Part shown: piece by piece, positions 6,196 through 13,653 of the stretch
How the letters are laid out: each line of letters opens with the position of its first letter
Numbering within the stretch: the first letter of the stretch is position 1
Origin: JAAYWY01 sp050945275
Lineage (GTDB): Bacteria; Bacillota; DTU030; DUMP01
Reading direction: 5' to 3'
Assembly: GCA_050945275.1 (NCBI GenBank)
Contig: JBMNSQ010000023.1
Span: 1-18,017 of the forward strand
DNA: 18,017 nucleotides
Program-made: the position numbers and the translations under genes
Notes under the pieces: generated by a model
What the model was told of the DNA's origin: nothing
What the model saw: only the letters and a program-made list of their open reading frames with translations
The model's database searches: none

Positions 6196-6420
6196 ATGAA
6201 GTCTGAGCTTACCGATCGTGACCGGTTGACCGACATGCTCCTTCTAACTAAAGCCGTAGCCAGTAGCTATCATAGCGCCGCTTTGGAGTCGGCTACGCCA
6301 AAAATTAGATCCAGCATGATGAGCTTACACAGCGAGGAACTTGAACACGCTGAACGGTTATTTAGTGCCATGGAGGAGCGCGGCTGGTATCGTCCCCAGC
6401 CAGCTGCCCCCTCCCGGTAA
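6196..6420 (+). CDS. CotF-like spore coat protein, 74 aa
   Basis: The sequence begins KSELTDRDRLTDMLLLTKAV and continues with SSYHSAALESATPKIRSSMM, EELEHAERLFSAMEERGWY. This is the coat-F (CotF) family pattern: TDRDxxTDxLxxxK, a SxYxxAxxE-x-ATPxxR segment, then a HxExxxxMxxRGWY end. It is about half the length of B. subtilis CotF and corresponds to one domain. AAAGGAGG is 7 nt upstream of the ATG. It belongs to the inner-coat or spore-associated proteins; the precise role is unknown in any species. It is in one operon with the ferritin-like gene and converges on veg, sharing a terminator. Confidence 0.85.
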   Translation: MKSELTDRDRLTDMLLLTKAVASSYHSAALESATPKIRSSMMSLHSEELEHAERLFSAMEERGWYRPQPAAPSR

Positions 6421-6423
6421 AGG

Positions 6424-6461
6424 AAGAAACCCCTTGGCTTCTTCGGCCCAAGGGGTTTCTT
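6424..6461. terminator. Shared terminator between the CotF-like gene and veg
   Basis: AAGAAACCCCTTGG (6424-6437) pairs over 14 bp with CCAAGGGGTTTCTT (6448-6461), with a 10-nt loop. It starts 3 nt after the CotF-like stop. The last two bases overlap the veg stop codon, so one hairpin closes both convergent units. Confidence 0.8.
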
Positions 6462-6726
6462 AGTTACAAGCGATTTGTCGTTCGTCTTCGTCACCGCAGA
6501 GACTAATTTCTACCGTCTTCGTGAGTACGTCCGAGTAGCTAAATGATACCCTCTTGACGGAGTTGTTATCAAGTAGCCTAATAGTGAAAATGTTAGGGTA
6601 GGTTTGCTCCAAGACCCCTTCCCGGACAATTATCCTTTGCCGGCCACGGTTGGCGGTAAGACGTAGACGCCGTCCACGTTGTGCCTCCAAATCCTGGCGG
6701 ATCTCAGCTAAAGTGGTTCGTTCCAC
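6460..6726 (-). CDS. veg: Veg protein
   Basis: An 88-aa small cytoplasmic protein of the Veg (DUF1021) family. Matching signatures: LAEIRQDLEAQRGRRLRL near the N-terminus, then ANxGRxxxxxxxGVLEQTYPNIFTI, and VSFSYSDVLTKTVEI at ~60-75. These mirror B. subtilis Veg (86 aa), which stimulates biofilm-matrix gene expression and is made at high level in growing cells. The start is GTG, with AAGGGAGG 10 nt upstream. The yabG-veg order is the same as in Bacillus. Two strong sigma-A promoters in tandem lie upstream, as expected for a very highly expressed gene. Confidence 0.96.
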   Translation of the reverse strand: MERTTLAEIRQDLEAQRGRRLRLTANRGRQRIIVREGVLEQTYPNIFTIRLLDNNSVKRVSFSYSDVLTKTVEISLCGDEDERQIACN

Positions 6727-6782
6727 CGCTTTATAACCTCCCTTGCCGTATAATAGGGAACAAATATCCCACTAACGTTCAT

Positions 6783-6811
6783 AGTTTACCATAGTTGCCG
6801 AACCTTGTCAA
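6783..6811 (-). promoter_or_regulatory. Proximal sigma-A promoter of veg
   Basis: On the minus strand: consensus TTGACA (6811-6806), 17 nt, TAAACT (6788-6783). The transcript would carry a leader of about 50 nt before the GTG at 6726. Confidence 0.8.
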
Positions 6812-6822
6812 GGAAAACTATT

Positions 6823-6851
6823 ATTATACCTAAGGTTAAAGCCGGAGTCAA
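6823..6851 (-). promoter_or_regulatory. Distal sigma-A promoter of veg
   Basis: On the minus strand: TTGACT (6851-6846), 17 nt, consensus TATAAT (6828-6823). It lies 40 nt upstream of the proximal promoter, with parallel spacing. Confidence 0.82.
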
Positions 6852-6871
6852 GGAATAAAATTTTCAAAGTT

Positions 6872-6901
6872 AAGGGTCGGTAGTTATTACCACCGACCCT
6901 T
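6872..6901 (-). terminator. Terminator after yabG
   Basis: AAGGGTCGGT (6872-6881) pairs over 10 bp with ACCGACCCTT (6892-6901). On the minus strand it is followed by AACTTTGAAAATTTT. It separates yabG from the veg promoters. Confidence 0.65.
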
Positions 6902-6906
6902 CTTTG

Positions 6907-7779
6907 TTATCCACCTTTAGGAAAACCTAAACGAAATTTTCCTCTCGTGTCAACGCCACCAATTCCCTCTCGTCCGGTTATGGTACTCCCCACTAACTCT
7001 TTTAAGTCCACAAACCGAGAAACAGGAGTAAAGGCTACCTCTTCGGCAATAAATACTGGGTCTAGACAGTGAATTAGAACTCGTTTCGGTGCACTGGCAT
7101 AGTTAGCCCCTGCCTCGATGATAGCTTCAAAATTAGATTGACAGGCACCGGCAAAGATCACCAAATCATCTCGAGATGGTTGAACGCGGCGAGCTTCTTT
7201 CACTGCCTGGAGAAAAAACGGTGTGTTACGATAACTTTTAGGATCACTTAGACTACGGGCTTCTTTAAGCAGAGCATCATGACCTGTTAGGATTAAGATA
7301 TCCGGGGAGTACTTCCTTATTAAATCAGCCACCTGCTTCGGCTGCTCTTCTTCAGAAACCTTAACTCCGTGGGCTGTAACTCCAAGTTGTTTATAAGCGC
7401 TTAAACAAAAATCCAGATAGTCCGAATCCCCATCCAAATGAAGCACTGTCCCCGGTAACTCAAAAAAACCTGGGTCCCCATCGTTCACTGCCACGTCGAG
7501 CACTGCTTGCTGGCGAACCAGGCGCTGGCGTTGGCTTATGCGACGAAAACAGGCCGCATTGCGCTTCAGTAAATTTTCTTTGTATGCTCTAAGTTCCGCT
7601 GGATCCACCCTTCTAAGATCAGATAAGGGCGCATCAGCAACGAGTCTAACATCAAGTCCTTTAAGAATGGCCACCGCCTTGGTTTCCTGGTCATCAAACA
7701 GTACTTCCATTACCTTGAAAAATACATCTCCCTGGTAGGAACGACGGGCGACAATGTCTCCTTGACCGATGGTCTCCAT
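6907..7779 (-). CDS. yabG: Sporulation-specific cysteine protease YabG
   Basis: 290 aa, the same length as B. subtilis YabG. This protease processes spore-coat proteins after assembly and prepares them for transglutaminase cross-linking. The start (METIGQGDIVARRSYQGDV) matches the family N-terminus and follows AAGGAGG by 8 nt; the frame extends upstream without a better start. The catalytic candidates are His167 in LTGHDAL and Cys213 in FAGACQSNFEAI, close to the His172 and Cys218 reported as required in B. subtilis. The C-terminus (TITGREGIGGVDTRGKFRLG) is typical. It lies directly upstream of veg as in Bacillus. The ACC-N16-CATATCATG promoter agrees with known sigma-K control of yabG. Confidence 0.96.
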   Translation of the reverse strand: METIGQGDIVARRSYQGDVFFKVMEVLFDDQETKAVAILKGLDVRLVADAPLSDLRRVDPAELRAYKENLLKRNAACFRRISQRQRLVRQQAVLDVAVNDGDPGFFELPGTVLHLDGDSDYLDFCLSAYKQLGVTAHGVKVSEEEQPKQVADLIRKYSPDILILTGHDALLKEARSLSDPKSYRNTPFFLQAVKEARRVQPSRDDLVIFAGACQSNFEAIIEAGANYASAPKRVLIHCLDPVFIAEEVAFTPVSRFVDLKELVGSTITGREGIGGVDTRGKFRLGFPKGG

Positions 7780-7809
7780 AGACCATGCCTCCTTCACCCG
7801 TCCTACCAC

Positions 7810-7837
7810 CATGATATGAGCTATGAGGGTAAAGGGT
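7810..7837 (-). promoter_or_regulatory. Sigma-K-like promoter of yabG
   Basis: On the minus strand: ACC (7837-7835), a 16-nt spacer, CATATCATG (7818-7810), with the CATA box 39 nt before the ATG at 7779. B. subtilis yabG is a sigma-K gene, so this one supports the reading of the other four. Confidence 0.5.
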
Positions 7838-7847
7838 GAGTACAAAC

Positions 7848-7877
7848 AAGACGAGGCCCTCCATAAAGCCTCGTCTT
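7848..7877 (-). terminator. Terminator of the nifS-thiI-rnj operon
   Basis: AAGACGAGGC (7848-7857) pairs over 10 bp with GCCTCGTCTT (7868-7877), followed on the minus strand by GTTTGT. It starts 11 nt after the rnj stop. Confidence 0.7.
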
Positions 7878-7887
7878 TTTCGGGAAC

Positions 7888-9552
7888 TTAAACCTCAATA
7901 ATTATAGGTAGGATATTAGGACGGCGGCCAGTAACAGAATCAAAATAGGAACCCAATGCCTCCTGAATTTTTACCTTAATCACTGACCATTCCGTAATGT
8001 TCTTTTCCTCCACCTCTTTTAGCACTGCTACAGCCTGTTTCCTGGCTTGCTCAAGCAGGGCCTCTGATTCGCGCACATAGACAAACCCCCGCGTTATAAT
8101 ATCGGGACCGGATAAAAATTTGCCCCGCTGTTTGTCCATAACAGCTACTACCACCAACACACCGTTGTTAGCTAGCAGTAAACGATCTCGCAGCACAATA
8201 TGCCCTACATCGCCGATACCGAGACCATCGATATAAACTGAACCGGAAGGAACTCGGCCAGAAATAACACCGCGGCTAGAGGAAACTTCTATCCGATCGC
8301 CTATTTCCGGAATTATTACCCGGTCACGACTATAACCCAGTTCCTCAGCAATTTTAACAAATGCGGCCAGATGTCGGTATTCACCATGGAAAGGAACAAG
8401 ATACTGAGGTCTGACCATGTTGATGAGGAACTTAATTTCTTCCTGGCTAGCGTGCCCGGAAACGTGCACTTTGGCAACTTCCTTATAAATAACCTCGGCA
8501 CCCAAGCGAAATAGATTGTCGATCGTGCGCCCGACCAAACTTTCATTTCCAGGAATGGGGGTGGCCGAGATTACTACCGTATCGCCGGGACGAATCTGTA
8601 CTTGACGATGATCATTGTTGGCCATCCGGGTAAGAGCGGCCATGGGTTCTCCTTGACTACCAGTGGTTAAAAGAACTGCTTTCTCATCGGGCAACCGGTT
8701 AAGCTCGTCCAGCTCAACCAATGTACCCTTAGGCATCTTAAGAAAGCCTAGATCCTCGCAAACAGCTACGTTCTCACGCATACTGCGACCAGCAATAGCC
8801 ACTTTACGTTTGTACCGCACGGCCGTATCGATAACCTGCTGAATGCGATGAATATTAGAAGCAAAGGTAGCCACCAATATACGTGCCTGAGCCACTTCAA
8901 ACACTTGATCAAATGTTTCGCCAACCACCTTCTCCGACAGTGTGTAGCCTGGCTGTTCGGCGTTAGTGGCGTCGCAAAATAGGGCCAACACTCCTTGTTC
9001 ACCCAAGGCGGACAAGCGACTAACATCGGTCCTTAGACCATCGATGGGGGTAGGGTCTATTTTAAAATCTCCTGAGTGAATGATAATCCCGGCCGGCGTA
9101 TGAATAGCCAGGGCCGCACCGTCCGGTATACTGTGATTAGTGCGAATCCATTCCACACCAATGCGGCCTAATTTTATCGGTTCTTTTCCAGGTGCCACGA
9201 CGTTTAATTTTGCTTTCCGTGCCAAGCGATGCTCTTCTAGTTTTTTATTAACTAATCCAATAGTAAGCTTGGTACCATAAATAGGCACGTTTAGTTGAGG
9301 GAGAACGTAGGGCAAAGCACCAATGTGGTCTTCGTGCCCATGGGTCAGAACAATTCCCCGTACCTTTTCCCGATTCTCTAGTAAATAATCGATGTCTGGA
9401 ATCACCAAGTCAATCCCCAAAAGTTCCTCACCGGGAAAAGCTACCCCAGCATCGATAACAACGATATCGTCACCGTACTCCACCACTGTTAGGTTTTTTC
9501 CAATCTCTCGAGTGCCGCCCAGCGGTATCATAGTAACCGGAGGACCTGCCAC
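7888..9552 (-). CDS. rnj: Ribonuclease J (MBL/beta-CASP RNase)
   Basis: A 554-aa metallo-beta-lactamase/beta-CASP ribonuclease with 5'-to-3' exonuclease and endonuclease activity in mRNA decay and rRNA maturation. Order: MBL core with IPLGGTREIGKN at ~9-20 and the metal-binding LTHGHEDHIG (His71, His73, Asp75, His76); GDFKIDPTP; a beta-CASP region with GRSMRENV and TTGSQGEP; SGHASQEEIKF and VPFHGEYRHL; then a C-terminal domain. The GTG at 9552 is preferred because AAGGAGGAG lies 7 nt upstream and gives the usual ~554-aa length. An ATG at 9597, 8 nt after the thiI stop, would add a basic 15-residue extension and has only a weak site. It is third in the apparent operon with nifS and thiI. Confidence 0.95.
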   Translation of the reverse strand: MAGPPVTMIPLGGTREIGKNLTVVEYGDDIVVIDAGVAFPGEELLGIDLVIPDIDYLLENREKVRGIVLTHGHEDHIGALPYVLPQLNVPIYGTKLTIGLVNKKLEEHRLARKAKLNVVAPGKEPIKLGRIGVEWIRTNHSIPDGAALAIHTPAGIIIHSGDFKIDPTPIDGLRTDVSRLSALGEQGVLALFCDATNAEQPGYTLSEKVVGETFDQVFEVAQARILVATFASNIHRIQQVIDTAVRYKRKVAIAGRSMRENVAVCEDLGFLKMPKGTLVELDELNRLPDEKAVLLTTGSQGEPMAALTRMANNDHRQVQIRPGDTVVISATPIPGNESLVGRTIDNLFRLGAEVIYKEVAKVHVSGHASQEEIKFLINMVRPQYLVPFHGEYRHLAAFVKIAEELGYSRDRVIIPEIGDRIEVSSSRGVISGRVPSGSVYIDGLGIGDVGHIVLRDRLLLANNGVLVVVAVMDKQRGKFLSGPDIITRGFVYVRESEALLEQARKQAVAVLKEVEEKNITEWSVIKVKIQEALGSYFDSVTGRRPNILPIIIEV

Positions 9553-9604
9553 GCGCCCACTCCTCCTTCTTACACGTTGAAACCTTCTCTTAACCATATA
9601 AACA

Positions 9605-10786
9605 CTAGCTTCCTTCCCAATCAGTTGTTATTGACATTATTTCAGCTTCAGCCAGAGCTTCAGTCAAGAGTTCCGCCGAAACTAAACCGGCTTCCTTGTC
9701 AGCGACGACCTCACTGTCAGGATGAGTGTCAGGATGCCGGGGCACAAACACGGTGCAACAATCGGCATAAGGCCGAATAGAAATATTGTACGTACCAATG
9801 GCCTTCGCCCGCCGTATGATCTCTTGTTTATCAAGACCGATGAGCGGTCTTAGTACCGGCATGTCTACTACGGCCGAAGTAGCAGCTAAGCTGGGCAGGG
9901 TTTGACTGGCCACCTGCCCCAGGCTCTCCCCGGTGATAAGTGCAGTCGCCCCTTCTTTGTTCGCCACTTGGCCCGCTAGCCGCATCATCATCCGGCGCAG
10001 GAAAATAGTCTGTAACTCTTCCGGACCACCTTCACGCAAAGCCGTTTGGATCTTAGTAAAAGGAATCACATACAACTTAGCACTGCTGCAATAACGCGCC
10101 AAGACTCGGCATAGATCTATTACCTTTTCCTTAGCTCGATCGCTAGTAAAAGGAAAACTATGAAAGTACACTGAAACTACCTCTAAACCCCGGCTCATAG
10201 CCATCCAACCGGCCACTGGACTATCAATACCACCGGAGAGAAGAAGTACCGCGCGGCCGCTGACACCCAGCGGCAACCCGCCAGGACCGGGAAGCTCGCG
10301 CCAATAGAGGTAGGCCTGATCCTCGCGCAGTTCTACGTTTAGAGTCACCTGAGGCGTGTGAACATCCACCGTAAGGCCGGGTACTTGCTGCAAAATAGCA
10401 GCCCCTACCTCACGACTCACCTGGGGTGATTTTACGGGAAAAGCCTTATTAGGACGGCGCGTCTCCACTTTAAACGTAGTATAACCCGAAGCCGCCGCTT
10501 CTCCCATAGACTTAGCGGCAATAGCCTTAATTTCTTCCAGCTCAAGGGGTGCGCTTTGAGCCGGACTTACCGATACTAAACCAAAAACATGAGACAGCCT
10601 CTTAAGCGCTTGCTCCTGCTCTCCTTCCATAGTTACATACAGTCGACCATAGGTCCGATAAATACCACTAACAGGTAAGCCAGCTAAGGCTTCTTTCATC
10701 CGGTAAATCAATCGGTTCTCAAATAAGCGACGGTTCTTGCCTTTTAGCCCCACCTCACCGTAGCGAGCTAATATCAGTTGTTTCAA
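9605..10786 (-). CDS. thiI: tRNA 4-thiouridylation enzyme ThiI (no rhodanese domain)
   Basis: Makes 4-thiouridine at tRNA position 8 and, in some bacteria, serves in thiamine synthesis. 393 aa from the TTG at 10786. N-terminal ferredoxin-like domain (RYGEVGLKGKNR), THUMP domain (~60-165), then the PP-loop adenylating domain with LLSGGIDSP (~184-192) and the PYADCCTVF segment with the reactive Cys. The C-terminal rhodanese domain of E. coli ThiI is absent, as in B. subtilis, where a dedicated desulfurase delivers sulfur. The gene for a desulfurase is immediately upstream. The TTG follows AGGTGA by 5 nt; a GTG at 10795 is in frame but lacks a ribosome site. It begins 16 nt after the nifS stop. 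Confidence 0.95.
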   Translation of the reverse strand: MKQLILARYGEVGLKGKNRRLFENRLIYRMKEALAGLPVSGIYRTYGRLYVTMEGEQEQALKRLSHVFGLVSVSPAQSAPLELEEIKAIAAKSMGEAAASGYTTFKVETRRPNKAFPVKSPQVSREVGAAILQQVPGLTVDVHTPQVTLNVELREDQAYLYWRELPGPGGLPLGVSGRAVLLLSGGIDSPVAGWMAMSRGLEVVSVYFHSFPFTSDRAKEKVIDLCRVLARYCSSAKLYVIPFTKIQTALREGGPEELQTIFLRRMMMRLAGQVANKEGATALITGESLGQVASQTLPSLAATSAVVDMPVLRPLIGLDKQEIIRRAKAIGTYNISIRPYADCCTVFVPRHPDTHPDSEVVADKEAGLVSAELLTEALAEAEIMSITTDWEGS

Positions 10787-10802
10787 ATCATTCACCTACC
10801 AG

Positions 10803-11972
10803 TTAACGTGCCATAATCCGCCTAAGTTCAGGCACGATCTCTTTTAGACAATCTACCGTGTAATCCATTTCGGCCAGTGTGTTTTCCGGCGACAAACTAA
10901 AACGTATTGCTGAATCACGCCTGTCCGGAGATAGTCCTAAAGCCTTAAGGACATGGCTGCCGGGAGCTTGATGACTGGAACAGGCCGAGCCGGTGGACAC
11001 ACAGATCCCTTTGTCTTCTAAAGCATGAAGTAGTACTTCTCCTTTTACACCCGGAAATGACATCCCCAATATGTGAGGAGCCCCAGTTTCATCTTGGGGA
11101 CCATTGGCAAAGGTATCAGGTAGCTCTTTTAATAGGCGCTCCCGCAATCGTTGTTTAAGGTTAGCCATATGTCGAGCTGCGTGTTCTTGCTGTTCCCATA
11201 ATAAAGCAGCAGCTAACCCTAAACCTACAATACCAGGGACGTTTTCTGTTCCAGAGCGAAGGCCGTTTTCCTGTCCCCCACCTAGGATTAGCGGCGGCAG
11301 ATTAAGCCCGCGGCGGATAAACAGTGCCCCTATCCCCTTGGGCCCTTGTATCTTATGGCCACTTAAAGAAACAAGGTCAATTCCTAAGTCATGGGGAAAT
11401 AGCGGCAACTTAGCAAATCCTTGAACAGCATCCACATGCCACATGGCCTGGGGCGCCTGTTGTTTAATTAGTTGGGCAATATCGGCCAAAGGCATAATGG
11501 CGCCAACTTCGTTGTTAACATACATGGTGCTAACCAAAATAGTTTCCGGGCTAAGAGCACCGGCTAAAGCAGCCGTATCTATTGCCCCATGTTCGTTCAC
11601 CGGCACATAAGTGACACTATATCCTTGCTCTTCCAAGAAGCGAAAGACAGCCAATACCGACGGATGCTCTACCATGGTAGTTACCAAGTGTTTTCCCCGG
11701 CGGGCCCGGGCCCTAACCGCTCCCATTATCGCCCAATTGTTGCTCTCTGTGCCGCCGGACGTAAAATAGATTTCTTCCGGCTCCGCCTGAAATACATGAG
11801 CTATTTGGCGGCGTGCCTTTTTTACCAACTGCTCGGCCCTTTGACCACGGCGGTAGGCAGTTGATGGATTGCCGTACTCTTGTTCCATAACTGTTACCAT
11901 GGCCTTCACCACCTCAGGACGAACGCGGGTGGTAGCACTATTATCCAAATAAACTTCGGGCACCAAATGCAC
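10803..11972 (-). CDS. nifS: Cysteine desulfurase, NifS/IscS family (NifZ-like partner of ThiI)
   Basis: A PLP-dependent enzyme that takes sulfur from cysteine as an enzyme persulfide. About 389 aa. Signatures: YLDNSATTRVRPEV at the start, TSGGTESNNWA, EHPSVL, the PLP lysine Lys207 in SLSGHKIQGPKGIG, RSGTENVPGI, and the sulfur-accepting Cys331 in STGSACSSHQ. The pairing with a rhodanese-less thiI matches B. subtilis nifZ-thiI, so its main job is probably tRNA thiolation; a wider Fe-S role is possible. Start uncertain: the GTG at 11972 abuts AAGGAAGG, so the in-frame TTG at 11966 or GTG at 11963 may be the real start. First gene of the nifS-thiI-rnj unit. Confidence 0.93.
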   Translation of the reverse strand: MHLVPEVYLDNSATTRVRPEVVKAMVTVMEQEYGNPSTAYRRGQRAEQLVKKARRQIAHVFQAEPEEIYFTSGGTESNNWAIMGAVRARARRGKHLVTTMVEHPSVLAVFRFLEEQGYSVTYVPVNEHGAIDTAALAGALSPETILVSTMYVNNEVGAIMPLADIAQLIKQQAPQAMWHVDAVQGFAKLPLFPHDLGIDLVSLSGHKIQGPKGIGALFIRRGLNLPPLILGGGQENGLRSGTENVPGIVGLGLAAALLWEQQEHAARHMANLKQRLRERLLKELPDTFANGPQDETGAPHILGMSFPGVKGEVLLHALEDKGICVSTGSACSSHQAPGSHVLKALGLSPDRRDSAIRFSLSPENTLAEMDYTVDCLKEIVPELRRIMAR

Positions 11973-11977
11973 CTTCC

Positions 11978-12013
11978 TTGTGTCTGAAGTAGGCTATCTT
12001 ATGCTATAGTATA
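11978..12013. promoter_or_regulatory. Divergent promoter region nifS / DedA-like gene
   Basis: Plus strand: TTGTGT (11978-11983), 16 nt, TATGCT (12000-12005), which would start transcription near 12012. Minus strand: TATACT (12013-12008) fits a -10 for nifS, but its -35 (TGGGTA at 12036-12031) is weak. The near-symmetric CTATAGTATAG offers a -10-like box on both strands, so the two polymerases would compete. Confidence 0.4.
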
Positions 12014-12056
12014 GAGCAGAATGACCGAAATACCCAGTAAAAAGGGGGTCTCGTTC

Positions 12057-12629
12057 TTGCCTTGGCTTGGCACGATTAACGAGTTTCTGCTTGACCAGGG
12101 ACTAATCGGCCTTATTATAACTGCTTTTACCGAAGCATCTTTTTTTCCGTTGCCCCCTGACGTAATCCTAATACCTCTATCCCTATTAAACCCCAAGCTC
12201 AGCTTCCTCTACGCTGCGCTCACCACCATTGCATCATCTGCGGGCGGGGTCTTCGGTGCTATGCTTGGTTTTAAGCTCGGACGTCCTCTTCTGGAGCGTT
12301 TCGCTAGCCAGGAACGCATTGACAAAGTCGCCGGCTTATTTGCCAAATACGGCGGGTGGGCGGTAGCCCTGGCCGCGCTAACCCCGATCCCATACAAAGT
12401 GTTTACCATCGCAGCCGGTGTATTTAAGGTCCGTCTATGGGTGGTCCTAACCGCATCCTTAGCTGGCCGTGGCCTGCGCTTTTTTCTCGAGGCCTTGGCC
12501 GTGTATTTGTGGGGTGATAAAGCTACCACCTTCATCAGCACCTACCTCGGCCCTGTAACTATCGGGCTGGCCGCGCTCTTGATTCTGGCAGCTGTGCTAA
12601 TGTCCCGGTATCGGAGGCGAAAACATTAA
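12057..12629 (+). CDS. DedA/YqaA-type (VTT domain) membrane protein
   Basis: About 190 aa, an integral membrane protein of the SNARE-associated/DedA (VTT) superfamily, YqaA branch. Signatures: GLIGLIITAFTEASFFPLPPDVILIPL with the acidic E and the FPLPPD loop, then GGVFGAMLGFKLGRP, and a re-entrant segment AALTPIPYKVFTIAAGVF followed by FLEALAVY. There are roughly four hydrophobic segments and a basic RYRRRKH tail. DedA-family proteins translocate phospholipids or undecaprenyl phosphate; this branch is untested. AAAGGGGG 8 nt before the TTG at 12057 and a promoter start near 12012 favour this start. An ATG at 12021 would add 12 residues with only a 9-nt leader and no clear ribosome site. Confidence 0.88.
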   Translation: MPWLGTINEFLLDQGLIGLIITAFTEASFFPLPPDVILIPLSLLNPKLSFLYAALTTIASSAGGVFGAMLGFKLGRPLLERFASQERIDKVAGLFAKYGGWAVALAALTPIPYKVFTIAAGVFKVRLWVVLTASLAGRGLRFFLEALAVYLWGDKATTFISTYLGPVTIGLAALLILAAVLMSRYRRRKH

Positions 12630-12664
12630 ACCCCTTCGGGGCTCGACTTGCCCACCCTACAAGG

Positions 12665-12685
12665 CGGGGACATGCGTCCGCTTTT
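12665..12685 (+). terminator. Possible terminator after the DedA-like gene
   Basis: GGAC-ATGC-GTCC (12668-12679) with adjoining GC pairs, followed by TTTT at 12682-12685. The stem is short and bulged. CCCC-TTC-GGGG at 12631-12641 lies just after the stop but lacks a T-run. Confidence 0.3.
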
Positions 12686-12783
12686 CCCCTCGCTACGCCT
12701 CGCTCTTTTTAGTTAGGTCGTAATTCGCCGCTATGAGAAGCACTCTGCGCCTTGTGCGGTAGCCGGATCGATAATAAAAGAAA

Positions 12784-12799
12784 AGGGGCTTTTGCCCCT
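12784..12799 (-). terminator. Terminator of the phasin-like/degV operon
   Basis: On the minus strand: AGGGGC-AAAA-GCCCCT followed by TTTCTTTTATTAT. The stem overlaps the degV stop codon (12798-12800). Confidence 0.75.
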
Positions 12800-13646
12800 A
12801 GACAGTATAAAAAATAATTCCTACCGCCCCGGGACCCACATGCGTACCAATAACCGGCCCAAACTCCGACAACACAATATCGGCCTGAGGAAGAGCCGTT
12901 TTAAGTGTCCCTTGAAGCTTCGTGGCCGTAGCCAAGTTATCAGCATGAAGTACTGTAGCGGTCACCTTCCCATCTCCACAGGCTGTAGCTGTGAGCTCTA
13001 CCAACCGGGCTAATGCCTTCTTTTGAGTCCGTACTTTTTCCGCCACTGTTATTGCACCGACGCCATCTTTCATGCTTAGTATCGGTTTCACCTGCAGGAG
13101 CGAACCGAATGCCGCCTGGGCTGCTCCAATACGTCCACCACGACGAAGATAATTGAGATCGTCCACCATGAAATAAGCCGTCATGCTGGCTACCAGTTCT
13201 TCGACACGAGCCACAATTTCGTCCACCATCCGACCAGCTGCCCGCATACGAGCCGCTTCTAACACCATAAATCCTAACCCGAGACAAGTAATGCGGCTAT
13301 CAATAATACGGATGTCTAAATCTGGCACCATTCGCCGGGCCGCCTCGGCAGCCGCCACCGTGCCACTTAGATCCCCCGATAAATGAAGAGAAATAATGCT
13401 TCCGCCGCGCTCGCCAAGCTCGCGATAACAAGAGACAAACTCCCCTACCGGGGGTTGTGACGTGGTAGGAACATCTTTACTTTGGCGCAACCGGTCGAAA
13501 AAGGCCGGGCCTTGAATATCCGTCCCTTCACGCAGCGATTCCTTGCCCCAGTTTACCCGAAGTGGAACAATTTTAATATCAAATTCGTCTATAACTTGCG
13601 ATGATAAGTAACAGGTACTATCGGTAACAAGATGTACTGTACCCAT
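12798..13646 (-). CDS. degV: DegV family fatty-acid-binding protein
   Basis: 282 aa, the usual DegV length. DegV/FakB proteins hold a fatty acid in a deep pocket and present it to the kinase FakA for phosphorylation, feeding phospholipid synthesis. Signatures: HLVTDSTCYLS at the N-terminus; VPTTSQPPVGEF; LSGDLSGTVAAA; YFMVDDLNYLRRGGRIG; LLQVKPILSMKDG; and a closing GTHVGPGAVGI. The ATG follows AAGGAG by 10 nt, and that ribosome site lies inside the end of the upstream gene, so translation is probably coupled. No fakA is in view. The paired phasin-like gene suggests a lipid or hydrophobic-surface link, which is inference. Confidence 0.95.
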   Translation of the reverse strand: MGTVHLVTDSTCYLSSQVIDEFDIKIVPLRVNWGKESLREGTDIQGPAFFDRLRQSKDVPTTSQPPVGEFVSCYRELGERGGSIISLHLSGDLSGTVAAAEAARRMVPDLDIRIIDSRITCLGLGFMVLEAARMRAAGRMVDEIVARVEELVASMTAYFMVDDLNYLRRGGRIGAAQAAFGSLLQVKPILSMKDGVGAITVAEKVRTQKKALARLVELTATACGDGKVTATVLHADNLATATKLQGTLKTALPQADIVLSEFGPVIGTHVGPGAVGIIFYTV

Positions 13647-13653
13647 TCACGAG

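Noticed and set aside
9553..9597. Fifteen-residue Arg-rich N-terminal extension of RNase J
   Set aside because: Not adopted, because the consensus ribosome site points to the GTG at 9552, although coupling to thiI would favour the ATG at 9597; it remains possible.
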